Under the pieces are notes generated by a model. The model was given only the letters and a program-made list of their open reading frames with translations. It was not told the DNA's origin and ran no database searches. DNA of 64,000 nt from Ustilago trichophora (lineage: Eukaryota; Basidiomycota; Ustilaginomycetes; Ustilaginales; Ustilaginaceae): assembly GCA_900323505.1 (NCBI GenBank), contig OOIN01000043.1, forward strand, positions 1,116,001-1,180,000, written 5' to 3'. The position numbers were made by a program, and so were the translations under genes. Shown one piece after another: positions 1 to 9,023 of the stretch. How positions within the stretch are numbered: the first letter of the stretch is position 1; each line of letters starts with the position of its first letter.

Positions 1-850
1 CCAGAGGGTTGGATGCCGTCGGAAGGGTGCTTGCTGAGCTTGCGCGACGGCTTGTGCTAGCCGAGGTGGCAGCCATGTACTCCTTTGCGCCCGCGTATCC
101 ATTGGATCCTGACGAGACGCCCGATGTAGCCGCTGCAGAGGTGGATGCTGAGCCAGTAGCGGAAGATGCGGTGGGGGCCAACTTGGCCGAGTAGCCTTCG
201 AGCCTCTCGGTGAGCTCCTTGGGCACACCGCTGACCGTCTTTAAGCACTCTCTGATGATGGTGACAAACAGACCAACCTGGTTGTTGAGCTCCTGCTTCC
301 ACTCATCGCCGAGCGAGCGCTTCTTGAGGCTTGCCTGGGCGGTTGTTACAAAGATGAGGATGAGCTCTTCGATCTTTCGATTCTCCTTCATCTGTCTTTG
401 GAAGGAAGCCTCTTTGAAAGTGCCGTAAAAGATGCCGATGGTCTGACGAAGGCTCTGCTCCTTGAAGTTGGTATCGCGACCCATGGCTATGAGCTCCAAT
501 CGATCGTTGAGTCGCTTGATGAGCTTTTCTGGGAAGCGTGCGGATTTGGACGAGCCGCCAACGTCGCGAATCATATCGGCGAGACCGGCGAATCCCATCC
601 AGCTGTCACTCTTGGAAGCCGAGTCCGACGCTTTCTTGGCAGCTGATGAGGAGGAGGGTGCGGCACCGGCGGACGAGGATGCGTTGGGGTGAGGAGACAG
701 ACTTTCGCGCGCTTTCGCCTTTGCATCTCTACGAGCTTGCGAGAGGTGCGCGTGGTAGGCAACCTGAAGGAGAAAGACGTAGACATCGCCATCTGTCATA
801 ACTTCGCGTGCGTAGCCGCTGCGATTGCTCTTGGTGCTGCGGGTGGTCAT
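1..850 (-). CDS. Conserved fungal protein, N-terminal part (runs off the left edge)
   Basis: An open frame on the minus strand starts at an ATG whose complement is 848-850 and stays open without a stop to base 1, so at least 283 codons are present and the 3' part lies outside the window. It opens MTTRSTKSNRSG, has a Ser/Ala-rich stretch, then a helical block containing FPEKLIKRLNDRLELIAMGRD, EASFQRQMKENRKIEELIL and EWKQELNNQVGLFV, followed by another Ser/Thr/Ala-rich stretch. Codon use is C-ending and matches the neighbours, and the block looks conserved rather than low-complexity, so this is a real gene. I do not recognise it firmly; the helical block reminds me of fungal DUF1765/UPF0592 proteins, but that is a weak memory-based suggestion. 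It is transcribed divergently from the OXA1 gene. Confidence 0.7.
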   Translation of the reverse strand, partial: MTTRSTKSNRSGYAREVMTDGDVYVFLLQVAYHAHLSQARRDAKAKARESLSPHPNASSSAGAAPSSSSAAKKASDSASKSDSWMGFAGLADMIRDVGGSSKSARFPEKLIKRLNDRLELIAMGRDTNFKEQSLRQTIGIFYGTFKEASFQRQMKENRKIEELILIFVTTAQASLKKRSLGDEWKQELNNQVGLFVTIIRECLKTVSGVPKELTERLEGYSAKLAPTASSATGSASTSAAATSGVSSGSNGYAGAKEYMAATSASTSRRASSASTLPTASNPL

Positions 851-1536
851 GGTGATAGGATGCCAAGGGGAAGATGGATGGTAGATGCGTGTTGAGGTGT
901 AATCGTAGTTGGCCGGCGCAGGGAGCCGACCAGCGTTGCACCCAGATCAGAGGCCGTCGAAGTCTAGTTGCATGAAGGAAAGCGGGAAAGCATAGCGCCG
1001 AAACGAGAGTGTTTGTGGATGCGATGGGATGCAGTCTTGGTCGGCTGAATCAAGTGGCAGAGTCAAACACCTATGTGACCAGATTGAACGGTACTGCGTT
1101 ATGAGGAGGAGGGTATATGAAGATCGAATGGTGTAGCGATGGTGGTGGTGGTGGTGAGGATGATGATGATAGGAGAAACGACAAGCTGAGCTCGTGTGGA
1201 GAGCGAGGTGTAAAGTGCACGGAACTCCCGACCGACCTCTTGTGAAGCTGACGATCTGACGCAAAAGGGCGTCTGAGCGGAGACAAACACACGCACGCAC
1301 AGTCGATCCCTTCTCAGTAGCGTGCTGTGTAACTCTGGCACGGACGTCATTTCACACATTTTCTGCGCTCCCTCACCCGCTGTTAGATTGTGCTTACATA
1401 ATCGAGACCTCATTTTTTGTTTTCCAGATCTTCCAAAACCGCTCTGCTCGCTTCATCCGACGTTACTCTTTGGTGTTTCCCGTACCATCACCTAACCTTT
1501 CATCGGCGCCGTTTCCGACGTCACACACTCATCACT
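851..1536. other. Divergent intergenic region between the left-edge gene and OXA1
   Basis: About 690 bp separate two divergent start codons. The only structure noted is a GGT/GAT trinucleotide microsatellite at about 1138-1171 and pyrimidine-rich sequence just before the OXA1 start. Short open frames here overlap one another and look random. It presumably holds both promoters; no clear TATA box was seen. Confidence 0.6.
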
Positions 1537-3186
1537 ATGGTCGTTGGAGCCGCTTCTCTCGCCCAGCGCGCTCATTTGTGCACCACGCCAATGCTCGTCT
1601 CGGCAGCAGCCGCTCGTGCATCTACTGCTTCTTCAAGCTCGCGCTTTGTTTCGGCATCTCGTCAATTCTCGCTTGCCGCAACTCCCAAGACCTCGAGCAG
1701 CGTGGTTAGGACGTCTGCCTACAACTCTGCCACCTTCACCCGTGCCAGTCTCGCCTTCCCTGCCCAATCTACACTGCTTTCTGGTAAACCGTTCTCGTCT
1801 TCGATCGCCCATAGGAGTTTGTCGTTGTGGGGTGGTGGATCCAAGTCCAACACCGCCGAAGCAAAGGCTGAAACATGGGCTTCGGAAGTCGAAGCCAAGA
1901 AGGATGAGGCTCTGGAGGGTGCTTCGGAGCTCAAGCAGTCTGTTGAAGCTAAAATCGATCAAGCTAGCTCGACCTTTTCCGACGGTCTCCAATCGACTCA
2001 ACAAGCAGCATCGGATGCAGCCGCAACTGTCCAGTCTAAAGCCTCCGAGCTATCCTCCAACGTCACCGACCAATTCAACAACATCGACCCAACCTCTCTC
2101 TCCACCGTCACAGAGGCCTTTGGCGGAGCAGCAGGAATCAAAGCCGGTGAACTTTCCGCCTTGGGTCTCAACCACTGGGTTTCTCCCCCTGGCTGGTTGA
2201 CCAACCTGCTCGAGTTCGTCGGCACTCACACCGGCTTGCCATGGTGGGGAACCATTGCAGTCACCACCATCGCCCTCCGTCTCTTGATCTCACCCATCAA
2301 CGTCGCAGGTCAGAAAAACGCCATCCGTCTCGGCAACATTCAACCCCAGATGAAGCGAAACATGGACGACATCAAGCACTACAAGGCTGCCGGAGATCAG
2401 ATGCAGATGCAAAAAGCCGTCATGGCAACCCAAAAACTCCTCAGGGATAACAACTGCAATCCTTTCAAATCTCTCGTTCCCATCGCCTTCCAGCTGCCTT
2501 TGATGTTCTCCTTCTACTTGGCCTTGAAGCGAATTGCGGATTCCGGATTGGAAAGTTTCGCCCACGGAGGACCTTTCTGGACAACAGATCTGACACTTCC
2601 CGATCCAACTTGGATCCTACCCGCCGTTTCGACTCTGGCTACATTTGCGGTGGCAGAGTTGGGTTTCAAGGTCGGCACCAATGCTCAGAGTGATCCGAGC
2701 CAGAGTCAGATGATGAAGTACATTTTCAGAGGTTTCATGCCCATCTTGGCTTGGTTCTCTACCACATTCCCTTCGGGCGTACTGGTCTACTGGGCTACTA
2801 CCAACCTCTTCTCCCTGTTGCAGTTGGCAGTTTTGCAGATTCCAATCGTCAGAAAGTGGGCGAGATTTCCCAAGCGCATCCAACACCCCAAGAACCCCTA
2901 CGAGCAGCAGAGTAAGAGCTTTATGGACAAGATCAAGGCTGCTAGGGATCAAATGGGCGACAGCTCCAGCGCCAACAGGGTCGCCAAACCCGTCGTCTCC
3001 AACAACTCTGCTGTCAACAGTACAACCGGTGGTAGCAGGAGTGACGCTCTCAAGGAGATTCTCGATGACAAGGCCGCTTACGAGGCGACAGGTTCCAAAG
3101 GTGCTGCTGCACATGCAGAGGCCGCAGCCGCACAGAGGAATAGGGAGAGAGTCTTGAAGGCTCGTCAACGCCGTGCTCGTCAGTAA
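1537..3186 (+). CDS. OXA1: Mitochondrial inner-membrane insertase OXA1 (YidC/Oxa1/Alb3 family)
   Basis: This 549-aa protein inserts mitochondrially made and some imported proteins into the inner membrane. The open frame extends upstream to 1417, but I choose the ATG at 1537 because it begins a basic, Ser/Ala-rich presequence typical of mitochondrial import; the upstream codons look non-coding. The YidC/Oxa1 domain spans roughly residues 225-450, with membrane segments around LPWWGTIAVTTIALRLLIS, SLVPIAFQLPLMFSFYLAL, an ILPAVSTLATFAVAELGF segment and PSGVLVYWATTNLFSLLQL, and the conserved Q-x-x-M/K helical hairpin between the first two. A basic C-terminal tail rich in Arg/Lys fits the ribosome-binding tail of fungal Oxa1. 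Odd point: residues about 105-190 form a long Ala/Glu/Ser/Lys-rich amphipathic stretch resembling LEA-like repeats before the first membrane segment. The gene is intronless and convergent with the telomere protein gene. Family identity is very secure. Confidence 0.95.
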   Translation: MVVGAASLAQRAHLCTTPMLVSAAAARASTASSSSRFVSASRQFSLAATPKTSSSVVRTSAYNSATFTRASLAFPAQSTLLSGKPFSSSIAHRSLSLWGGGSKSNTAEAKAETWASEVEAKKDEALEGASELKQSVEAKIDQASSTFSDGLQSTQQAASDAAATVQSKASELSSNVTDQFNNIDPTSLSTVTEAFGGAAGIKAGELSALGLNHWVSPPGWLTNLLEFVGTHTGLPWWGTIAVTTIALRLLISPINVAGQKNAIRLGNIQPQMKRNMDDIKHYKAAGDQMQMQKAVMATQKLLRDNNCNPFKSLVPIAFQLPLMFSFYLALKRIADSGLESFAHGGPFWTTDLTLPDPTWILPAVSTLATFAVAELGFKVGTNAQSDPSQSQMMKYIFRGFMPILAWFSTTFPSGVLVYWATTNLFSLLQLAVLQIPIVRKWARFPKRIQHPKNPYEQQSKSFMDKIKAARDQMGDSSSANRVAKPVVSNNSAVNSTTGGSRSDALKEILDDKAAYEATGSKGAAAHAEAAAAQRNRERVLKARQRRARQ

Positions 3187-3477
3187 TCCTTCAGCCACGT
3201 GAGTTCCTCTCCACTCGGCCACTACCTAGACGGATTCGTACATCTCGCCTTATTCAACCCCACCTCTCATGACATCCAAAAGAGTTTCTCGCTCGCTTAT
3301 GTATTCTACCCAAAAACTCATCCCAACACTTTCTTTGAGGTCACATGATTATACACAGCCGACAAATTGTGCCCGTGATGCGATGGGCTCTTCGAGATAT
3401 GATTATGACAAGAACCGGCTTCTGCAATAGAACCAGCTGAGGCCATCAACGATAGTAGAACAGATGATGCAGCAATT

Positions 3478-6400
3478 TTAAGGATCGTTACGCAGAGGAT
3501 TGGACGAACGCTCCCCAGCCCCGTCTTCAACTGGCTCCATTCCATCGATGACAACCTCCACGCCGTCGCTATTGATCACTTCACCCTGTCCCGCCTGCTT
3601 CTCTTGCTCGTCATCATCGTTGCGAATGGGATCTTCCGCATCCTCTCCTGCTTCCGACTCCACAGGCACCTCCTCGCCTTCCCCCACCTCAGGTACATCT
3701 TCCGTCTCGTCCCTCCTTCGCCTCTCCACTGTGGGAGGCGGCGGCTTCCAAATATTCGGATGCAGCAATCTCTTCCAATACGGAATCCTGAACCCTTCTC
3801 TCTTCATCCTGATCAGCTCGTTCCTACTCTTATCCTTCAACTGAACATTGTTCCACCTCGCCAACGTCCTCGATTGCGTGCCCCGAACCCCATGACGCTT
3901 GAGAATTTCGGTATACACTTTAAACTTGGGCGCCACTTTCTTGTAGCGCGCAAGCTCGTGCAGCGATTCCAGCAGACAATCGGTTTCAGCATCGGTCCAG
4001 CGAGATCGGCCCGTCATGTTGTGACCGGTGATGTAGAGGTTGGAGCGTTTGTAGGGTTGAACGTGAACGGTCTGGCCAAGCGGCTCGTTGCGGGTGGTGG
4101 TATTGTTGCGTCGACGACGGCGGGTAGATTGTGATTGAGAGAATTCTTCTTCCAGCTCGTCAACTTCTTCCTCTTCGACGGTGGGGACGCGCTCTTCGCG
4201 AAGTGGGCGATTGCGGGAGCTGCCTGGTCGGTAAGGACCGATGCGACGGGACGGGACGGTGTTGCTGGAGCGGAGAATGTCAGCGACAGCTTCGGCATCA
4301 CGCATGGCAATCGCGTCAACATTCTCTTCTTCGGCAGGAGGACCGTCATCCAGCCCAGCCAGCGGTATTGCCTCGTCATCCGCTTCCGGTCGGTAGAAGT
4401 GCAGCGTTCCAGGTCGATGTCTCTTTGCAGCGATAGCGGCGTCCAAGGCAGCACGGCGGTCGAGGATCGCTTCGTCATCATCACCAATGAACAGCTCGTC
4501 GGGCGTTGCGCGTGTTGCGCCAAGCTCTTCATTGACACGTTCGGCCCTGCTTCGTGCCTGTTCTGCCGCTTCATCTTCACGATCGTCGTCGGCTCCCTCA
4601 CCTTCCTCGTGAAGCCTGCCCGAGACGGTCCTCAGAATTCGTGTCTGCACATCCGCATTCGGAAGACCTCTTCCAAGGCCAATAGTTCCACCATCCCCCT
4701 TCCGATCCTGTGCAGCACGCGAGCGAGACGCTCTCGTTGTGCTGGCCTCCGCCTCTGTTTCTGGATTGCCGTCAATGCGGACCTGGAGGCGAGAACTGCG
4801 ACGCGTTGCTGGTACCTCCTGAGCCTCTATTCGACTTTCAGCTCGAGCCTTTGTAGGACTGAGCGACTCTTGCTTGAGTTGGAGCTGTCGAGCAGCACTG
4901 CGCGAGCCCTTTCTTCTGGCAGTCTGGCGTTCGTTGACGTCACCACTGCCTTGATCCTCATCCGTAGCCGTTTCCTCCGCGCGATTTGCCGGTCGTTGAG
5001 CCGCATTCGAACGTAGGTTGCGCTTCGGTCTCGGTGTTGCTTCAGCCTCATCAACAGTATCTGGTCGAGCCGGAGCTGCTGCCTTAGCTTTCGCTTTCGC
5101 TTTCCTCTTTCTGCCTTTACCGCCTTGAACAGCATTGTCAAGGAATACATCTTCCTCCTCTTCACCTTGGGAGTCGAAGCGCGACTCCTGCACTGCTGCC
5201 GTCGACCCATCTAGCAACCGTTGATTCTTGCGCTGGTCGGGCGATGTGCGTCGCACCAGACGGTTCTGACTGTCAAAGCCCAGCCTACCAGCCTTCTCCT
5301 TGGCTGGTGAGTCGAATGGACCATCACGGTTGCGGTGTGACTCCAAAATCCCAGTCGCATCGCTGGTTTCGGATGCTTCGATCGCTTCTGAAAGCGATGC
5401 TTGGTCGCGTACAGTGGCACGTCGAGAACTATGGAGGGCGGCAGAGAGACGTGCTCCGAGCTTGGCCGTGCGTGGAGGGCTGGATGCAATGTCCATGTCC
5501 ACGCTGCTGCGGGAAACAGCTTCGCCATCGTCGGTAGTGGGCTCCATCAACATCGCTTCGAGCTCACCGACCTTTTGCGTGTCTGTAAGGAGCATGTCAA
5601 TGTTGCCGGCCTGGCTGCTTGCCGTTGGTCTGCTTCGCTGCGAAGTTCTTTGAGTGTCTTGGTCGTCCAGTATGTCATCCAGCCAGTCGGCGTATTGCGA
5701 AGCGAATGGCTGAGAGGGTTGTGCAGCCCGAGCGAGCGCCTTGGGTGTTGACTGACTCGGACCTGCAATGACACTCGAGGAGTCATTGTCTCCGCCGTCG
5801 ATGACGGAGCTTGAGGCCGGGATGGGGTCCGGAACGTCCGACGCGCTAAAGACGCTCGATTCTCGGGCGAGTCGATCAATGATGAGCGGCAAGGTGGAAG
5901 ACTGCATGCCGGCGTCCACCTCGCGCACTACATCGCGTACGTAGCCGGTGAGATCGGCCGACATGCTTTGGAAGGAAAAGCTTTGTCTCATGGCTTGATA
6001 ATCGTACTGCATGTTTTGGAGGTCGATCTGGCGCACGTTGGCAAAGGTCTCGTATCGCTGAACCATGCGCTCGATTTCGGCTCGAGACATGCGGCGCTGC
6101 TTCTTGACGCGTTGGAGAGAGTGGCGCACCACATCGCCGCTCATGAGATCGATGAGATGATCTGAGATAGCGGTGCGTGCAACATCGTCGGCCATCTCGC
6201 CGGCACGAACTGCCTCGACGATACGCTCGAGACGGTGGATGTAGATCTGAATGCTCATGTCGAGAAGCATGTTGAGGACCTCATCGCTCAGGTCCCATTG
6301 GAAGGGTAGGATCCATCGAAGGAAGATGCGGCGGGCGTCGCTGAGTTCGCTAATGTTTCGCAATGGGGCGCGGACGACGTCTTGGCTGGTTATGGAGTGA

Positions 6401-7476
6401 CCGTCGTATCGGCCGTACTGTGCTGGATCGGAGGGGAGCTGATGAATGTAGTGGACAAAAGTGGCGCAGTTGGCCATCTTCATTGCCTCGTCGAAGCCTT
6501 CTGGCCGAGGTTGACCAGAGGCACGCAAGGATCGGTTGACTTCTTGAATGTCGATAAAGTGATGCATGTACTGGGCTTCGGCGAGCAGTTGGTTGGTCTT
6601 GTAGGATTCAAAGGGGATCCAATTGCGAAGCATATCGTTGAACGACTCGGATCGCCATCCCCGGGTATAGAGTTCCATATAGAAATGAAGGACGCCTTTT
6701 GCGTTGATGACGAGCGCAGCGCACCGCTCTTCGATGGTGGGAACGTCTAGTCGTCCATCGGGATGCGCAAGAGAGGGTCGAAGGCGCTGTCCAGGCCTAG
6801 CCATGGTTGTATTCGCTACGGTTTCATCATCCGCCGACGATTCGTCCAAATCGACAGCGCTTGGCCTGGAGAGCCGAATGCGACGTGATGCTGAAGGCGC
6901 TGCCGACATCTCGCTCCGAGCTGTATGCATGCTTCTCGATCCTGAACGCTGCGTATTTGAGGCGTGGGTGAGGGGTGCACTTTGTCTAGAGCGTCGCGTC
7001 ACTTGCGAGCGCTCGGATGATCGGCTGACAGCGGTGTTTGCAGGAGGTGGACCAGCGATGGAAGCTCTGCCGATGCTCTCACCTTGTCTCTGTCGTAGAC
7101 GAAATCGATCTAGTGCTGTCTGTGTTGTGTCAAGGTTTACCGGCTCGAGCAAGACGCGTCGATTGGGACGTGGTGTCACTTGGTCCAAGACGAGCTGCTC
7201 GTCCAAGGCTTCTTGGTCTATGTCGTCTTGGCTGATGGCATCGTCGGTTTCTGGTGGTTGAAAGGATCGACGTATGTTGGCAGTGATGTGGTTGTCCAAG
7301 TCGAGGTCGGACGAGTCTGTTGCAGATAAGTCAGGACGGGATCGTGAGAGAGTGGTGATAGTACGTCGTCTCGAAGCGGTTCCATCTCGAGTGCGAGTAG
7401 CAGAAGCGAGAATGGAAGGAGTTGGGAGCGCGAGAGACGCGCGAGTTCTTCTGGATCCTGAAGCGAGGGCAGACAT
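3478..7476 (-). CDS. trf2: TRFH- and Myb-domain telomere-binding protein (Trf2/Taz1-like)
   Basis: The frame encodes 1,332 aa from the ATG at 7474-7476. Residues about 245-500 are an all-helical block (start CAALVINAKGVLHFYMELY, then helices such as RIFLRWILPFQWDLSDEVLN) that reads like a TRF-homology dimerisation domain. Near the C terminus, about residues 1155-1225, is a single Myb repeat beginning GRSRWTDAETDCLLESLHEL and ending in VQLKDKSRN, a good match to the telobox signature VDLKDKWRN of TRF1, TRF2, Taz1 and Tbf1. The 650-residue linker is Ser/Arg/Glu-rich and probably disordered, with a Lys-rich nuclear-localisation-like patch (GRKRKAKAKAKAAA). TRFH plus C-terminal telobox Myb defines double-strand telomere repeat binders; Ustilago maydis has such a protein, called Trf2, beside Tay1. 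Orthology is inferred, not tested. The length is two to three times that of vertebrate TRF proteins because of the linker. No introns are needed. Confidence 0.85.
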   Translation of the reverse strand: MSALASGSRRTRASLALPTPSILASATRTRDGTASRRRTITTLSRSRPDLSATDSSDLDLDNHITANIRRSFQPPETDDAISQDDIDQEALDEQLVLDQVTPRPNRRVLLEPVNLDTTQTALDRFRLRQRQGESIGRASIAGPPPANTAVSRSSERSQVTRRSRQSAPLTHASNTQRSGSRSMHTARSEMSAAPSASRRIRLSRPSAVDLDESSADDETVANTTMARPGQRLRPSLAHPDGRLDVPTIEERCAALVINAKGVLHFYMELYTRGWRSESFNDMLRNWIPFESYKTNQLLAEAQYMHHFIDIQEVNRSLRASGQPRPEGFDEAMKMANCATFVHYIHQLPSDPAQYGRYDGHSITSQDVVRAPLRNISELSDARRIFLRWILPFQWDLSDEVLNMLLDMSIQIYIHRLERIVEAVRAGEMADDVARTAISDHLIDLMSGDVVRHSLQRVKKQRRMSRAEIERMVQRYETFANVRQIDLQNMQYDYQAMRQSFSFQSMSADLTGYVRDVVREVDAGMQSSTLPLIIDRLARESSVFSASDVPDPIPASSSVIDGGDNDSSSVIAGPSQSTPKALARAAQPSQPFASQYADWLDDILDDQDTQRTSQRSRPTASSQAGNIDMLLTDTQKVGELEAMLMEPTTDDGEAVSRSSVDMDIASSPPRTAKLGARLSAALHSSRRATVRDQASLSEAIEASETSDATGILESHRNRDGPFDSPAKEKAGRLGFDSQNRLVRRTSPDQRKNQRLLDGSTAAVQESRFDSQGEEEEDVFLDNAVQGGKGRKRKAKAKAKAAAPARPDTVDEAEATPRPKRNLRSNAAQRPANRAEETATDEDQGSGDVNERQTARRKGSRSAARQLQLKQESLSPTKARAESRIEAQEVPATRRSSRLQVRIDGNPETEAEASTTRASRSRAAQDRKGDGGTIGLGRGLPNADVQTRILRTVSGRLHEEGEGADDDREDEAAEQARSRAERVNEELGATRATPDELFIGDDDEAILDRRAALDAAIAAKRHRPGTLHFYRPEADDEAIPLAGLDDGPPAEEENVDAIAMRDAEAVADILRSSNTVPSRRIGPYRPGSSRNRPLREERVPTVEEEEVDELEEEFSQSQSTRRRRRNNTTTRNEPLGQTVHVQPYKRSNLYITGHNMTGRSRWTDAETDCLLESLHELARYKKVAPKFKVYTEILKRHGVRGTQSRTLARWNNVQLKDKSRNELIRMKREGFRIPYWKRLLHPNIWKPPPPTVERRRRDETEDVPEVGEGEEVPVESEAGEDAEDPIRNDDDEQEKQAGQGEVINSDGVEVVIDGMEPVEDGAGERSSNPLRNDP

Positions 7477-9023
7477 TGTGAGCTTGTGTGGATGGAGACT
7501 ACACTCAGAGTCGTGGCATGGTTGGTGGCGCGAGTGTGACGGGGTATGCTACAGGTGATCAAGTGTGAAGGATGTGATATGAATTCGAGGTGTTCAAAGG
7601 ACACCAAGAGTCACAAAGTGGAGTGAAAAAGTGACACCCTTCTCTCACACTGAGCTGGATGGCCTTTGCACCCTCAACGCGTGATTTTGCAGAAAAGTGT
7701 GTTGCTCCCGACGCGTCTGTGCGAACTGAGCTTTTCCTGAAAAACATAAAAATCTCGTCTTGTGGTGGCTTAACATGGTCAAAAAAACGGCCGACAGAGA
7801 TTGGCTCTTCCAACAGGTCTACAGTACATCATGAGAACGTGCGTGACCCATCTCGCTGCTTCCAACCCCTTTGTTCATCGTGTTACCACAAAGCTGTCTC
7901 TTGCGCAGCTACGAGGCCCTAGCGCTGACCTTGTACCATTCTGGTGACACATTTCAATTTTGAGCAGCGTTCCATAACTTCTCCTGTCAACCATCGAATC
8001 ATATCTCGCCCCTTCCATTTGCCCAGGCCTACAATATGTCTTGTCTATAGCATAACTACTTTAGCCTATCGGGAGTTCAAGCGCAATACGATAGCCCGCC
8101 TTCCCGCCTCTTGCGACTGCAAGCGGGATCTGATGACCTGACAAAGCTCTCTGGAGGCGGACAATGACACAAGGACAGACCCGACCATCATCTCGTCTGT
8201 TTAGTCCAGAACACCATCTCGCCGCTTTAGCATGGCTCACGACGCTTCGGTCTAGCCAATAGCGATATATGCACATACGCACGACGAACAAGGTTTGAAA
8301 CGAAACAGTCGATGGCTAGAACAAAATGGTGGGAAAAAATAATAATAATATTGGAGCTGCTTTGCATGGCACGATGTCTCGTTGCATCGATCGACAGCTC
8401 AGATCTCAGCGACCGACCAACGTCTTAGCATGGCGGAGTAGGAACGGAGCATGTTCGTTTATGCATCAGGAACACTCGATTTTGCATTAGCGCCGTTTTG
8501 CAAAGTGAGACACAGAGACCGAAGTGCGGGGCAACTTCTGCACGTTCGCAATATACTGTACAAACAGTACACCTTGTGCTTGGCCCTTTTTCTAGATTCC
8601 CAGGGTCGTGGCTTCTTGACCACCTATTTTAGCGTACCCCGCTGATCCGCTTAGCCGAATTAGAAGCGGGATCGGTGCGACTTGGCGTGGAGAAGACCAA
8701 CACAACGAATCAAGGGCTGTTGAGCTCTCCATCTCTTGCCTGCACAAGGTTGGCAAGAAGAGGATTGGCATGAAAGTCCGCGATCTGAGCGGGATCTGTT
8801 CGCACTAAGGCGGTGGAAGAAGACTTGTTTTTGACCGCACCCTCGACTGCAGCCCTTCATGGAAGCTCGTATGAACGCTTGTAAGGGTCATTGACAGGTG
8901 TATATAAGCAGACCATTTGTTGCCCTGAATGTCGGTCGCCATCATCAACGAATTGCTCTCCCACAACCACTCTCCCCCTCTCCACTAACCCCTACCCTGT
9001 ACAGTACATTGGTCCATCGCATC
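7477..9023. other. Intergenic region between trf2 and the lipase gene
   Basis: About 1.5 kb between two divergent genes. It contains an AAT-rich run at about 8337-8351 and several short open frames on both strands with no recognisable domain, signal peptide or biased codon use. The right end carries the lipase promoter (separate entry). Nothing else is supported. Confidence 0.55.
8901..8907 (+). promoter_or_regulatory. TATA box of the lipase gene
   Basis: TATATAA lies 117 bp before the lipase ATG at 9024, followed by a C/T-rich leader (8980-9000). A consensus TATA box at this spacing fits a strongly regulated secreted-enzyme promoter. The open frame that extends upstream through this point starts at GTG and is not expected to be transcribed. 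Confidence 0.55.

Noticed and set aside
8898..9023. Upstream extension of the lipase reading frame
   Set aside because: It begins at a GTG overlapping the TATA box and lacks a signal peptide; the ATG at 9024 opens the CalB-like signal peptide.
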